60,219 nucleotides of DNA, taken from NCBI GenBank assembly GCA_015680685.1, contig MNCI01013900.1, positions 303,808 through 364,026 of the forward strand. Direction: 5' to 3'. The notes below the pieces were generated by a model. That model was not told the origin of the DNA. It was given only the letters and a program-made list of their open reading frames with translations, and did no database searches. The DNA comes from Gnetum montanum. Lineage: Eukaryota; Streptophyta; Gnetopsida; Gnetales; Gnetaceae. The position numbers and the translations under genes were made by a program. The first letter of the stretch is position 1; every line of letters begins with the position of its first letter. Positions 25,155 through 37,195 of this stretch are shown piece after piece.

Positions 25155-25289
25155 CAGGGAGAGCCCCCATAAAACTTAACATCTGCCCAAAAGGATGTGG
25201 TATGAAAATGATCACGATAGTACATCCTCGTAGGTGACAGTACCTTGTGTTGTAGATCCTATGATTGAATACTATTAACTTGTGTTAGT

Positions 25290-26370
25290 GGTAGTGAATC
25301 ACAAAAGATCATTGACCAAGTCCATGAAGGACTATGTGGGGGTCATATAGCTCCTAGGGTAGTGGCAGCAAAAATCAAACATCTAGACTATTACTGGCCT
25401 TATATGGAGTGTGATTATGTCTCCAAGGTTAGGACATGTGACATATATTAGCAACATGGGAATCTAATGCATGTGTCACCTACTAAACTACATACTACAC
25501 AAATCATGTGTCCATTCCAATGTTTGGGGTTGAACATCATAGGGCCTATAACACCTAAGTCTTCCACAGGACATAGTTTCACCATTACTGCAACTAAGTA
25601 TTTCACAAAGTGGGTTGAAGCTATTTCCCTTAGGAAGACAACATCCTAGAAAGTTTGCAAATTCATTCTTGATAACATAGTGACCTGATTTGGTCTTCCC
25701 ATGACTATAGTCACAGACAATGGGCTCCAATTTAGCAATGTAGAAACCAAAGCCTTCTGTGAAAACCTTGGCATCAAACACTCTTTCTAGTCCCCATACT
25801 ACTCGCAAGCAAACGATCAACTAGAGGCTACAAACAAGGTTGTTGTCAATCTCCTAAAGAGAATTCTTAACAATAGCAAGTGATGATGGCATGAACAATT
25901 AGTTTACATACTATGGGCCTACCACACAACATGTAGAACCATGATAGGTAAAATGCCATATAGTCTTGTGTATAGATCTGAAGTAGTATTGCCTCTTGAA
26001 TTTCAGGTCCCATCATTCCATATGATCCTCTCAAGCTTCATTGATGAAGTTTAGAACAACGAGTTGAGAACCATCAACCTTGACTCTATAGAGGAGGAGT
26101 GCATCCAAACACTTGATTGCATCAAGTGGTACCAAGAGAGGTAATGGCAAAAGCACCATCACAATAAGAATCAACTCCCAATCAAGAAAGGGTACCTAGT
26201 CCTCAAGGTCATCCACAAGCCCATGAATAAATTCTCAACCAACTGGGAAGGGCCTTTCTTGGTCACTAAGGTGTACGACAATAGAACATTTAAGCTTGCT
26301 AATCTAGATGGCAATGAGTTTTCCAATCCTATTAACCACTCGTACCTGAAGCCACATTACACCTGACATG
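25290..26370 (+). pseudogene. Element B integrase
   Basis: Integrase inserts element DNA. The zinc-binding start reads VHEGLCGGHIAPRVVAAKI, then YYWPYMECDYV and RTCDIY, where the last Cys is Tyr. The catalytic core reads GLNIIGPITPKSSTGHSF (the first catalytic Asp is Asn), then TIVTDNGLQFSN (Asp intact) and QANDQLEATNKVVVNLLKR (Glu intact). The C-terminal part has KGYLVLKVIHKP, NWEGPFLVTKVYDNRTFKLA and a final SYLKPHYT before the stop near 26365. More than ten stops are present. Confidence 0.88.
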
Positions 26371-26387
26371 TAGTACCACATTGATGA

Positions 26388-26880
26388 CACAAGGTAAGTA
26401 AACATCCGTTATGATGTTAAACTGGCACAACAATCTGCTATGACATTAAACTGGCACAAAACATCCTTAGGCTATGACATTAAACTGGCACCCACAACAT
26501 GGTCCGATATGATCTTAAACTGGCCATCTACCATCTACTATGATGTTAAAATGGCATAGAACATCCTTGGGCTATGACGTTAAACGAGCACACACAGCAT
26601 GGTCCATTATGATCTTAAAATGGTCATTCGCTGTCTGCTATGACATTAAAGTATCACAGAACGTCCTTGGGCTATGATGTTAAACTGGCACCCACAACAT
26701 GATCTACTATGACCTTAAATTGGACATCCACTATCTGCTACAACGTTAAACTAGCATAGTGGTTTGCTAGGACCTTAAACTAGCATATCATGATCTACCC
26801 AGATCTTAAACTAAAAATGTGGTTTGCTGGGACCTTAAACTAGCACAACAGGCAGTCTACCAAGACTTAAAATTAGGTTT
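26388..26880 (+). repeat. 3' tandem repeats with TTAAACTGGCA core
   Basis: At least ten degenerate units of about 35-45 bp carry GCTATGACATTAAACTGGCA, with variants GATCTTAAACTGGC and GGACCTTAAACTAGCA. They begin just after the integrase stop. Subrepeats in the 3' untranslated part are characteristic of the Tat/Retand group. Confidence 0.85.
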
Positions 26881-27950
26881 GCAGTTTAGCACCTATAGTT
26901 CAACATACATAGTTCTGTGGACAAGCAAGCGAGAATACTTCCAATCTTCCGTTGCCTACCCACATCTCTTGGGTAGGATAGGGTGGGACATTGTAGTTTC
27001 AGAATGAAGTTCAGATCGTCAAGGAAAAATCCTCTAGGACATTTGCAATGTCACCATCCTTGGCATCTTGCTAATCTTCTAGGGATGTTGTTTGACATCT
27101 TGCTAACCTTTCGAAGCTACCATCACCACCGCCAATTATTTTGGTGTAGCTCTCACCATCAGCAACACTCACTAAAGTCCCAGTAGTACTATGGCCTAGC
27201 CACAACATTGTCATCCTCTGGCCCTCACCATCACCTGAGCTTGGAAGAATATCCAATAGCATAATTCTCTACCCTGCAGCTGGGTTTCCTAGCTCTTGCC
27301 TTTAGTGAGAACTCCTGAGCACCTGTCTGGTGTGCCTATTGGAGCTTTCCAGCCTACCACCACTGATACCTGCATTAGCCTTCCTTCTTTAGACATTGCA
27401 TGCAATTGACGTAGTATTCACAACCCTCGCAATGCCTAGGTAGGTAGGACTTTGCCCTCATCTCACATGGTGGTAGTTTTTCCTTGTTTTTTCTGTGTTG
27501 TGTTTGCAAGATGAAGCCTAGATGGCATCATTCAAGGGTGCATTTCATCACGACGGGAAGGCACTACATTTTTATGATGTGTCCACTTTGGCTTACCTAG
27601 CTACTTAAGAGTGCACATCCCTACTATCCCCTCAACCAAACTAACCTCTACCTCTTGATCTTACAATATCTCAAATCACTTACAAGTTTCCCCAATGCAC
27701 ATAAAACCCTTTCTTGTAGTTAGTTGCTGAATCCATGAAAGACATAACACAACTCATCCCATGAGGAGCCTTTGTGGGCTGGTCAAAGCCCCAAATGGAT
27801 GTAACACAACTCATCCCAGGGAGGAAACACCTATCCTATAGATGTAATTTTTGGCGACCGTTTGGGACGCGATCGCCAACGAGTGTCCTCGAACAGGATT
27901 TAGGTGCCTGCTGGTCTCTGGCAACACCAAGGCCCAGATACCTCCAAATA
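26881..27950 (+). other. Element B 3' non-coding region
   Basis: No recognisable gene. The frames at 26819-27186 on the plus strand and 27071-27262 on the minus strand show no domain. A GC-rich palindrome lies at 27851-27879. Confidence 0.5.
27851..27879. repeat. GC-rich inverted repeat TTGGCGA...TCGCCAA
   Basis: The arms are TTGGCGA (27851-27857) and TCGCCAA (27873-27879) around a GC-rich centre. Either strand starts with TTGGCGA, which resembles the first bases of a gypsy primer-binding site. It may mark the edge of a nested element, but I cannot decide its orientation. Confidence 0.4.
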
Positions 27951-29583
27951 ACTCAGTAGTTAATGTGAGTATGTGTGTGTGCTGTTGCGGCGTGCGGTTG
28001 TGTGCAATGTAACGATTGCGTGTGTGTGAAATACAAATGACTTACTTTAAGAGATTCAGCCAACTTTATCAAGTACTGTGAGTTATTGAGAGTTTCCTAT
28101 TTTGTTCAAACTACCTAGTCTATGCGGTCCCTATAATACCTGCTTGTAACAAGTAAAATTTTGCATAAACATTTGAGCACAACTCCGCAAATCTACTCCT
28201 AATTTTCCCCAGAGAGAGATATATAGTTCCACAAGAAAACTAGAAATAGAGCAAGATTCAAAGGAAATAGACAGAAAGAAAAGAAAGCAGATTTGTGTGG
28301 ACCTCAAATATTTAAACAAGGTAAAATGACACGAGTAAACACTTCGCAATAAAGCTATTCCAAATTCAATATCTATGAATTGTTCAAACTTCCAAGACTC
28401 AAACAAGCAATATCTTCAAGACAATCCTACTGTACTACCAAAAATTGCTGCGTAAACTACCATGTACGAGACTCCATTTTGGCTAGACAGTAGATGTCAA
28501 CGATTGCATTTAAACAGAACCTTTAAAAGACTTGACAATTTCTGATTGAAATAACACGGAAAATCACTCTAAAGATAAAAAGAAGCTATTCTGGTCCCAT
28601 CAAAATACCAAAGATTTTCTGAACCCTCTCGACTACCAAATTGTTCCACGGCGTGACTACAAACAGAGGCTCTCTTCCAACAATCCAATAGCAGTTCCCA
28701 AACGTTGCACAATAACGAAATTTACTACTAAAATGCTCTCAAGGCTTTTTGAACACAAGCGCTTCTATGGCAAAATTTTAACAGAAATTTCTATCGGGCA
28801 ACAAGAACAATAAGAGCAATCTAAAAATCCCAAAATTACTTGCCAAGGATGATACTATCTAAACCACTAGCTAAGCAATTTAAACAAAACAAAAAATGAA
28901 ATGCATAACTCACAGGACCATGACAAAGAGGCTGAAATCTTTATTCTAGCAAGCCATCTTGCAAACAATCTTCTTTACAAATCTTCCAAGTGTGATGATG
29001 ATGCTCCTTCTTGATGTGTGATCCCAAGTGATGTCCTTCTCCCCCCTCCCCTTGACCCCTGAAGCCTTTTTATAGGGTCTAAGGTAGTTGGGTAAGTTAC
29101 AACTTCCAAAAATATCTCACCTAGCTTTTCTCCCAAGTAATTGGACTATCCAATCAGAAAATTACTTGCCCAACAAGCTAGGTAAGTTACAAAATATCTT
29201 GGGTGGTTGCAACCATCAAAGAGATAAAAATGTTGTATTTGACATGTGCCCATGGTAGTTACAATATAATTGCCAAAATACATGGGAATACAAGCTATAG
29301 TGGCAATTTTCTTTATGCATATATATCTTTTTAATTTTGCTACTTTAGAATGAGCTCTTAAGTCTTCTAAGTGATGTACAAGTCTTTCAAACATTGGGAA
29401 CCAATAGGAGATAGTTTGCCAAAATATCTTTATTTTAGTTAACTTTACTCTCAAGTTAGGAAGTTATTACTTACTCATGTAATTTAGGAGAGGTTTATGC
29501 TTGGAAGTTTGATAATTGTTAAATGAATATGTTAAGTGAATATTACAAATAAAAATATATAGTAGTTTAACCAACATTACTTT
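27951..29583 (-). mobile_element. LTR-like nested insertion on the minus strand
   Basis: On the minus strand a classic LTR promoter layout is visible. TATAAAAAGG lies near 29065-29076, about 115-120 bases upstream of an AATAAA signal near 28943, which would mark the R region. A start at TGTTGGTTAAAC (about 29577) would fit an LTR 5' end. The other end is not clear, and I find no primer site or target duplication. It lies in the 3' part of element B and has a different base texture, so I read it as a later insertion. Confidence 0.45.
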
Positions 29584-29689
29584 GAAGTCTTAAGTTAGAA
29601 AATGTAAATTTATTTTGGAGGTTTATATGTAATACTATATGTTATTAAAATTTTAGAATTTTATCTAACGGTTCATTAGCATCGGTAAG

Positions 29690-30810
29690 AAATATCTCTG
29701 TGCAGTTACCCTGATGTGCTCCCGTGTCCCTGTTACCTCATCAATCGGGCTGGTATACGATGCCGAATGCATCGGCCTTGATCATGGCAACTGCTGAAGG
29801 TATACTGCCTGAATTTCTAACTGATTCTTTTGGGAGGAAGAAGCCCCTTTTTTGGTGGTAACCGCTGGTTATTTTCCCTTCTGTTCTCTGTGAGACAGAA
29901 CCTCAAAGAAAAAACGTAGATTTTAATTCGGGTTTTTGCTTTCTGCACAGTTTCTGGCTCTCGCGTGGCGTTGTCACTGGATTTTCTGCGCCCTGTAATT
30001 CCTTCAAACAACAAAAATATTAACGTGCTGGTGCTGCCGCCGCTCTCTCTCTAACCGCCACAACCGCGTGTCTTGCTGGTGCCATTGTTGTTGCTTGATT
30101 GAATGCAGGGTACAGGCGCTGGTGCTTGCTGTCTGTTGCTGATTCTCTGCCCGCGCACAGTCCTTTTTTTCTGCCGTTCGCGGGCATCTGAGGCGCCTAA
30201 ACCCCAATAAGCCCTCTTTCAAGAACTCTACGCACAGTATCCCACGGCTAGATGTGCTTGATCCGCGCAACGCGCGCCAGATTTAGCCACGGACAAAGCC
30301 CTAGCTGCGCGCGCAACAACGGCCGCTCTCTGTCTTCTTCTGTTGCCGCTATTTCATCCGCCCGTCGCTGATTTTTCTTCGCCTGTGCATCCGCCCATCG
30401 CTGATTTTTCTATTGAAGTTATTTGCTGAATTAACCACAATTTTCCTACAAATTTTCGAGCAGAACAGGGCTGCGATTCTCTGAAAATTAGGGCCGCGAT
30501 TTTGCAAGCGACCATAAACGGGCCTAATGTGCCGCAACTGCTCCCAATGATCATCTTCGGTCGCTGTGGATGTGTTCTTCCACTCTTTCGTTGCTACTGC
30601 CATCACCGTTTTTCTGGGCATCTATCGCAATGCATTAGCCTCACGATTTTCAGTACCTATGACTGCGTAACAGTGTTTTAATTTATTTTTTTCATTTTTC
30701 CTTCTCCTAAAGTCGATGGTATGCACGTTGAACAAGACCCTCCATATCTTTGGGAGTGTGAACCAATTAGCAAAGTTTGTCTTAATCACCATGGTAGACT
30801 TCAAGGTGAA
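29690..30810 (-). other. CpG-rich gene-like segment of unknown origin
   Basis: This stretch is rich in CG dinucleotides (CGCGCGC near 30305, CCGCCCGTCGC near 30357), unlike the CpG-poor surroundings. Open minus-strand frames exist at 30349-30621, 30004-30270, 29817-30014 and 30622-30804, but none has a recognised domain. A 33-bp direct duplication (CATCCGCCCGTCGCTGATTT) lies at 30355-30387 and 30388-30412. It could be the promoter and first exon of a captured gene, or GC-rich untranslated sequence of a nested element. Confidence 0.4.
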
Positions 30811-31437
30811 AAATAAAACTCAACAATCTCTTTTAAATGTTTCAAAAATCACCATAACCTTGTAAAGCCTGTTCCATGGAGTGGCCAAATGTGCCAACAG
30901 TAATGTGGTTGCCTCTAAGCAAATGTTGGCATACAATTCACCCAACAACGCAAAAGTAAGTAAAAAAATGAAATAAAAAAAAGAAGGAAAATATATATAT
31001 ATATATATAAGAGAAAGAAAAAAATGAAGAGAAAGGGGAAAGAAAATGGGACAAGCTAAGTGATCAAGTCAAATGGCACATTTGCAATTTCATAACCAAT
31101 CCAACCTTGGATCAACTATCTCACAAGCACTTCGATGAGAGGTCAAAATCCAAAGGATAGGCCACCTCCACATGCTAACTCCCTCATAAGCACTCCGACA
31201 AGGAATCATGCTTTGGCAACAAGCCATCGTGGCTTTGCATCCCACAACTATCCTCTCCATCTATTGTCCCTTGATCCATCTCCCTAAACTATTCCCTATC
31301 ATACCTCATTGCCTTGTCACTCTAAAGTATAGTGAAGCATTGTCCAAGTAGAAATTGATGAATGGTGTTGGTGCCATGTTCATCATGGTGTTTCATATTC
31401 TTTGTCGATGTCTCTTGGACTAGTTCTCCAGATGTCC
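30811..31437. other. Element B 3' spacer with AT microsatellite
   Basis: No gene. An (AT)n run of about 19 bases lies at 30991-31009 next to purine-rich A/G sequence. The rest leads to the 3' LTR. Confidence 0.6.
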
Positions 31438-31452
31438 ACAAAGAGGGTCCAA
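31438..31452 (+). other. Polypurine-tract candidate of element B
   Basis: ACAAAGAGGGTCCAA directly precedes the 3' LTR. It is purine-rich but interrupted, so I give it low weight. Confidence 0.4.
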
Positions 31453-33345
31453 TGAAACACCACCAACTTTAGGCTCCTGTAGTTCAATGGCAGATTTGTC
31501 TAAGTGTTATAACTTGGGAAAAATTTTTCTAAGTTTGGTATCTATGTTGTGCAGTGTAGATAGTGTAGCACATTGGGAGTCCTATTTTTTGCAAAATTTT
31601 TCTAAGTCTACTTGCTACATTCCATAGCACAACCAATGTAGCACACACTTCCATGACCAATCTACATAAATGTTAAGCCATAAGCGGTCAATGTCTGCTA
31701 GGGATGGACCTAACAATTTGGCAAATTTCCTATCTTTTGGATTGTCAAGCTCACTACGCTCTACATCTTGCCTAGGTTGACACATGTCTTGATCACCAGT
31801 TCACCCAAGTACTAGGCTAGAGGTTGTCAAAGGTGATTAGCATGGAAAAAATAGTTTGGAAAATTTTCTATCTTTTGGGCCTGTTACGCTCTACTACATT
31901 GCATAGCGTAGCTAGCATGACACAGGTTTCAGGGCCAAATTTTTCTAAGTGTTGAACAAGAAATCTATCAAGCTATCTAGACATGGAAGATGCATTTGGC
32001 AATTTTCTAACTTCCAAGGTTGCCTATCCTACTACAGCCCAGAGTGTAGTTAGTGTGCCATGAAGAAAAATTGCAAATTTTGGCAAAATTCATCAAAGTA
32101 CTTATGCTACACTCTGCTACACTACACATCATAGACAACGTGACAAGTCAAAATCTGCAAAAAGTTTCTAAGTATTCACGCTATGCTCCATCATGCTGTG
32201 CAGCATAGATAGTGTGACACTTGGGAGATGCCTCCAAAAGCTCCTAGGAGCTCCTAGAACTCGGCATTGACCTTCATTTCAGCTTCAATGTCCTTTTGAC
32301 AAGATCAACAATTTGCTTTACTTTTGCATCCCCCATTGATCCCCAAAATTGTCCCTATGCTTGACCCTACTCAGAAGAAGGGGAAGGCGTAGTCCTGGAG
32401 CATAGGCTCCAAGTTGCATTTGTTTTGGCATTGTTTGTAGGTACATGGCAGTCCTTTAGACTCCAGCACATGCAGTCTATGTGGTATTGTTATAGTTTAG
32501 TAGTTTCTAAGTCCCCATTCCTATCTTATAGAGCATTACACTTTGAGCTTAACACTTATAGCTTGACATTTTCAGCATAACATGTTAGTGTGATTTGTTC
32601 ATGCCCATGCTACGTGGGACCTAGGCCATGTGGCATCCAATCTGCATCTCATGTCAACCCTAGCCCTATAAATACCTTGATAATCAACATTTTAAGGGTT
32701 TTTCAACAAATCGTTTTAAGCATCAAGCATTAGAGCACTCTTAGCATCTTCCTCACTGCTGCACTCAACCACCTGATCTTGACACCTAGCTAAGTACTAT
32801 GACACAGTCTTCCTCATACCTATATAGCATGATGACTACAAACCTAGTAGGTTCATCCTCCTTTGCAACTGCTAGCACCACATCCACGATGTCCTAGAGA
32901 CTGTGACCGCACTGCTATGCTACCCCTATGCCTGTCTAATGCTATGTACCAACTTCAAACATTATTCAATTAAAAGTTGCATGCTCCGATCTTCGGGCGG
33001 TGCATTTCTCCACCTTTGAACTCTAGTTCTATATTTTCAACATTTGTTTCAAATTTCTCATCATTTACTTTTTTGTGCTTTCTTGTACTATCAATACGTA
33101 TTCACATATTCATGTTATGTTATGTTCTATTCTTGCTCGTTGTCCTAGCTCCTGCATGAGGCTCACTAAAAACTCTATTTACAAATGGGTATTGTTACAC
33201 CATGTAAGTCCCTATTTGATTGACTAGACCGTTAAGGGCACCTCATTTCCATTTCTCCCAACATGGCCCTTGCATAGATTCGAGGTTAGGTTGTATGTCC
33301 GCAGACCTATCGGTGTTCCAACCATCGACATTTTCGAATGTCACA
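31453..33345 (+). repeat. Element B 3' LTR
   Basis: It begins TGAAACACCACC and ends GAATGTCACA, so both canonical ends (TG...CA) are intact here, unlike in the 5' LTR. The TATA box is at 32667-32674. It aligns end to end with 12642-14523. Confidence 0.9.
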
Positions 33346-33350
33346 ATCTC
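33346..33350. repeat. Target-site duplication of element B, right copy (ATCTC)
   Basis: An exact match to 12637-12641. It fixes both ends of element B and shows that it inserted into element A. Confidence 0.85.
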
Positions 33351-35440
33351 AAGCTTCCATATACAACTAAATCAATATATGTTTGGTAATATTTCCTAGA
33401 TGTGTGGATAGAAACAAGATCAATACCATATGAAATATTACATTATTTTTCTTGCCTTAGTAACGGTTGACTAGATATCCCACCTTACATGGGATCAAGA
33501 AGTAGAAGCTACTACTACTATTGTTACTAGGAAGCTTGGTTAGTAGGATTACTAGGAATAAGCAATTACTATTGAGATATCATCATTGAATTTTAATATG
33601 TACCTACCATTGCATCATAGAAATAAAGATTAGGTGGAGGAACCATTTTTTGTTGCATTGGAGTAGGAAGATTCCATGGAGCAGCATCCCAAGGATTTGA
33701 AGTTTGTCACTATTGGTACTACTACGTGGGCTTTAGATAAGCACCACTTGGATAGTATGCAAATCCAGGATATGAAGTCCTCCTTGTTTGCTTCTTGAAA
33801 AATCTAGGATTCAAATGTATCATAGATCGTCCCAACTTACCAATCATGTAAGCCATGGTAGGGCAGCACTAAGAATCATGAGAGTCTATGCAATATTTAT
33901 AGCGCCCTCATCATTCAAGAAGGATGTGAAAGTCTCATTTGAATCTTCTTGAATGCTATAGGAGTTAGAGAGCTTTCTCTTACCCTTACCATCATACCTT
34001 TCTTTTGTTCATTTGGTACAATTGGATTGGTTACAACTTCAACCATCTTACCCTCAATGTCCTTGAGAGTTGTGATCATCTTCTTGTCCATTACATCCTA
34101 GACTCAATCCACACAGTGGGCCAAGTTTGTCAAGGCTTTGTATATTCTAACATGATCCTATGTGAGAACCTTAACTATAGTAGGAGGTTTAACAGTACCT
34201 TCAATATTTTTAACCTCCTACTAGCATGATGGATTGTGATTATGCTCCTCAATTGATTGTTGTTTCTGTCATTCTCCTTTCATACTAATAATTTTTTTAA
34301 GAAAACTTTGATTTGGACCACAAACTTTTTTTGCACTTCGCCCATTGCATACATGTCCATGTGCTCTCTCATCTCCTACCTTAGCCCTTCAATGATATGC
34401 ATTAACTTCTCTCATTGGCTAAAGCCATGGTTCGGGCAGTGGTGCATAGTTTTCAAATACCTCTCCATGGTAATGTTAAGAGACTTGCAGGCTCCTTCCC
34501 TCCATCTGGCCATCTCCTTCTAAATGTTTGAAAATTGGGCATATGTCTAAAATTTTGTATAGAATATTTTGACCATATTTTCCCATCTTTTAATTGATCA
34601 AGGAGGTAAAGACTTATACCAAGTTTTTGCATGTTTAGTAATGGTATGGAGAAATAACTACAACTTCTATCAATTACTTACAATCCCTTGGAGAGAGTAA
34701 GCATTATCAAAGGATTGCACATGAAGTTGGGGATCATCATTGGTATACCCTCTATATGTTGATACATCAATCATGTTAACTCATTTGATCTTGTTGTTCC
34801 AAATGTGCTTCGTTGAACTATATATAACTTTTGTCAACTCATGATACTCACCTCAGTCAAACAAGGGGGAATCACCTCATGAAAGGAGATCATCATGTTG
34901 GACTACACTTGGTGTGAATTTACCAAACTAAGGGCCTTGATGGTGGGTTGATCCTTTGTCTTTCTAATCTACTTTAGGCTCCTACTCCCCATTTGAATGA
35001 TTAGATGAAAAGTTATGGCCAAACTCTTTCTCTACCACTTGATCTTGAAGATATTGCAAGTACAAAGGCTCATAATCATTGAACATGGGTTCATGAGCTT
35101 AGTACATTACACATTCATTCTATAATCCTATATTAATCAAGGCATCAATAAGATCATTTGATGTAGCCACAACCAAGTCCCTAGAGAACCAACTATGAGC
35201 ATCTCTCCACCTTTCTTGCTTATCTTGATGATAACACAACATAATTGGTGGAAGGGTTTTATCCTTAGTGTTCAAAAGTAATGAAATCTCTTCTTCTTCT
35301 TCTTTTTTGGTGCATCACCAGAGGTCTTAGGTGGACTTTAGCACTATCTACCATTTTGTTCATGTTCACAACAACCTACACACAAAAAACTAAAACACAT
35401 ACTGGATTTAAATAAAAGTTAAAATCAAGAATGTACAAGT
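33351..35440 (-). pseudogene. Element A gag remnant
   Basis: On the minus strand, downstream of A's primer site, the text reads as a decayed Gag. Around 34770-34530 it gives YTNDDPQLHVQSFDNAY, then AKTWYKSLPP and a spaced W and F pattern typical of gypsy gag cores. Further on (34500-34250) it reads SLNITMERYLKTMHHCPNHG and MREHMDMYAMGEV. Near 33910-33860 YKYCIDSHDS and CCP look like a ruined CCHC knuckle. Stops and frameshifts are frequent. The remnant is cut by the element B insertion. The plus-strand frames at 34005-34523 are its shadows. Confidence 0.65.
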
Positions 35441-35465
35441 ATTGTTGAAAAATTCACAAACATCC

Positions 35466-35483
35466 TCCCTGGCAATGATGCCA
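35466..35483 (-). other. Element A primer-binding site (tRNA-Asp type)
   Basis: The minus strand reads TGGCATCATTGCCAGGGA one base after the LTR end. Known Athila/Tat elements use TGGCGCCGTTGCCGGGGA, complementary to tRNA-Asp. The four differences are all transitions, and three fall in CpG sites of the intact form, as expected for methylation decay. This site sets the orientation of element A. Confidence 0.8.
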
Positions 35484-35484
35484 A

Positions 35485-37195
35485 TGATAGGGGTCCCACC
35501 AGTTTTGGACCAAAGGGATATATCATACAAATCACAGTGTGATCTAATCATAAGCTTCAAGGATGATGTCGAGTGGATTGCGTTCAATGAATATAAAAGA
35601 TATTATAATGCATATGGCATAGATGGAAACTAGTGTTATCACAATGTGAGGTTGAAAAAATATTTATGATTTTATGTTTTACAATTTGTATAGATTTTAT
35701 ATTTATAAAAAACAAAATAAAACAAACACCACACATGTTCCAATCCCTCAAAGGAACAAGTGCAACAACATATACAAACATACAAATGCAAATAAAGATG
35801 ACTCTTAATGACAACCTCAATGGCCCAACACCATACCATACAGTTGTAACCTCTTTGGGTAGCATTATTGTTACACCTTATGGAAATAAGAGAATAAACT
35901 TTTTTATAGTTTTAATGTTTTATACCATTTTTGGTATTTTAATGTTTAAGGCATCAACAGTGCAAAACTAGGAAAGAACCATAAGCTTTATTTACTATAC
36001 AAACATTGGACTTTGCATTGATCAAATAATTTCGGGCCATGTAAGCATGATATCACTCTAGCAGAGTTTAGCCACACTTGTCAAAGTGATGACTTAGAAC
36101 ATATACAAAATAGGGAAGGAATCACTTACCTAATGGAGGAAGAGCTTTTCCCATAAAATTGAACACCAAAATTCCAAACGAAATGCTTGGAACTTTGTTC
36201 ATTTCATATGTGTGAGATCTTGTCCTTGGATGTCATGATAAACGTCAAATATACATTATATTAGACATTATGTGGAAGAAGACAATATACCAAATGTTAA
36301 ATATATGTAACATTTGACATTATGAGTAAAGAAAATAATAGAGATAGTGTAGAAAGAGAAAGAAAAGAATGCTTTATTGATACATAATAGAGTGTCTAGA
36401 TCATACTTTGAAAATGTTCCTTGGGGTTTTCTTCCTTCGACATCTATTTTTTAAAGGCAATCCAACATTGCCACCACGGTTAGGCTTATGGCTAGAAGAA
36501 ATGGCCAGTCCACTTCTTGTCCTACTTCACATGGCTCCCATGACTTGCCTTTATCAGCTCCACCACTATTTGCCTGGCATGACCTCTAAGCCTAGGTATA
36601 AATGCCTTAAGTCAAGTCTGGAAATGTTATCTCAAAAGACATCCATTATTAAAATACACCCTTTCGGGTCTCAATTACAACATGCCCTTTTGGATTTTGT
36701 TATGATAGCGATAACACTTGTTATGAAAAGACATCTTCATTATGCAGCAACGTCATTTGAGAATAGGGACATGACAATATGGAGGTCATCCTAGGTATTT
36801 ATAATTTTCACAGCACCACGACAAGGGTTTGCCAACGCCCAAGCATCAACAATGCCCAATCAACTAGCCTAGACAACCTAGAATACAATCGAGGCAACAA
36901 GAGAGGCAAAGTGCCTGAACTAGGGCACCAAGGGGACTATGTTAGCACCCCAAAGTTAATCCAATGGATGCATTAGTGCAGGAAAGCCAACACACCCCTT
37001 CCACTATACTTTGCATTTGATGAAAGTTGGAAGGCCTAGGAATAAGTCAAAACCTTGCTAGAAACTTCCTAAAAAGCCCGAAACATGCTCCAAACCTATA
37101 AGTGGAAATTAGAAAGCAATGATGCATACCTAAGAGATAGAAACCTCAACCATGCACATGAAAACCATAAATAGTGAACAAAATGCCATTGGATA
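35485..37195 (-). mobile_element. Element A, right (5') LTR, interrupted by a solo LTR
   Basis: This aligns with 4860-6098 once the 566-bp solo LTR at 36211-36776 is removed. Its left edge TGATAGGGGTCC abuts the primer site. The alignment is lost after about 37195 (ATGCCATTGGATAA), so roughly the last 150 bases of U3 seen in the left copy are missing or diverged. A target duplication for element A therefore cannot be tested. Confidence 0.75.
36211..36776 (-). mobile_element. Solo LTR of the element D (chromovirus) family
   Basis: A 566-bp sequence with ends TGTGAGATCTTG and GGGACATGACA (minus strand TGTCATGTCCC...TCTCACA) is flanked by ATATG at 36206-36210 and 36777-36781. The related left LTR of element A has a single ATATG at 5609-5613 and no insert. 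On the minus strand it shares TAACC[A/G]TGGTGGCA and TGGATTGCCT with the LTR of element D (near 51525-51555). It arose by recombination between two LTRs of an insert. The open frame at 36408-36794 is within it and not a gene. Confidence 0.88.

Larger units (their letters stand above)
12642..33345 (+). mobile_element. Element B: about 20.7-kb Tat-lineage Ty3/gypsy retrotransposon
   Basis: This is a complete but inactive LTR retrotransposon inserted into element A. The order is 5' LTR, primer site, leader (14546-14990), gag, protease, tandem repeats, an antisense gene remnant, two more repeat blocks, RT, RNase H, a second RNase H, integrase, 3' tandem repeats, a long 3' non-coding part, a weak purine tract and the 3' LTR. 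The second (archaeal-type) RNase H and the gag motif CNYHxxHGHDT are marks of the Tat/Retand lineage, which is also known for tandem subrepeats. The LTRs differ at very roughly 10-15% of positions in the stretches I compared by eye, so the insertion is old. Its great length comes from the antisense gene and about 4.5 kb downstream of the 3' repeats. Confidence 0.88.

Noticed and set aside
30004-30621. Overlapping minus-strand frames as a real gene
   Set aside because: Frames are open largely because the region is GC-rich. No domain and no clear splice pattern; recorded only as a gene-like segment.
36408-36794. 128-codon open frame
   Set aside because: It lies inside the solo LTR and crosses its border into the flanking LTR of element A.
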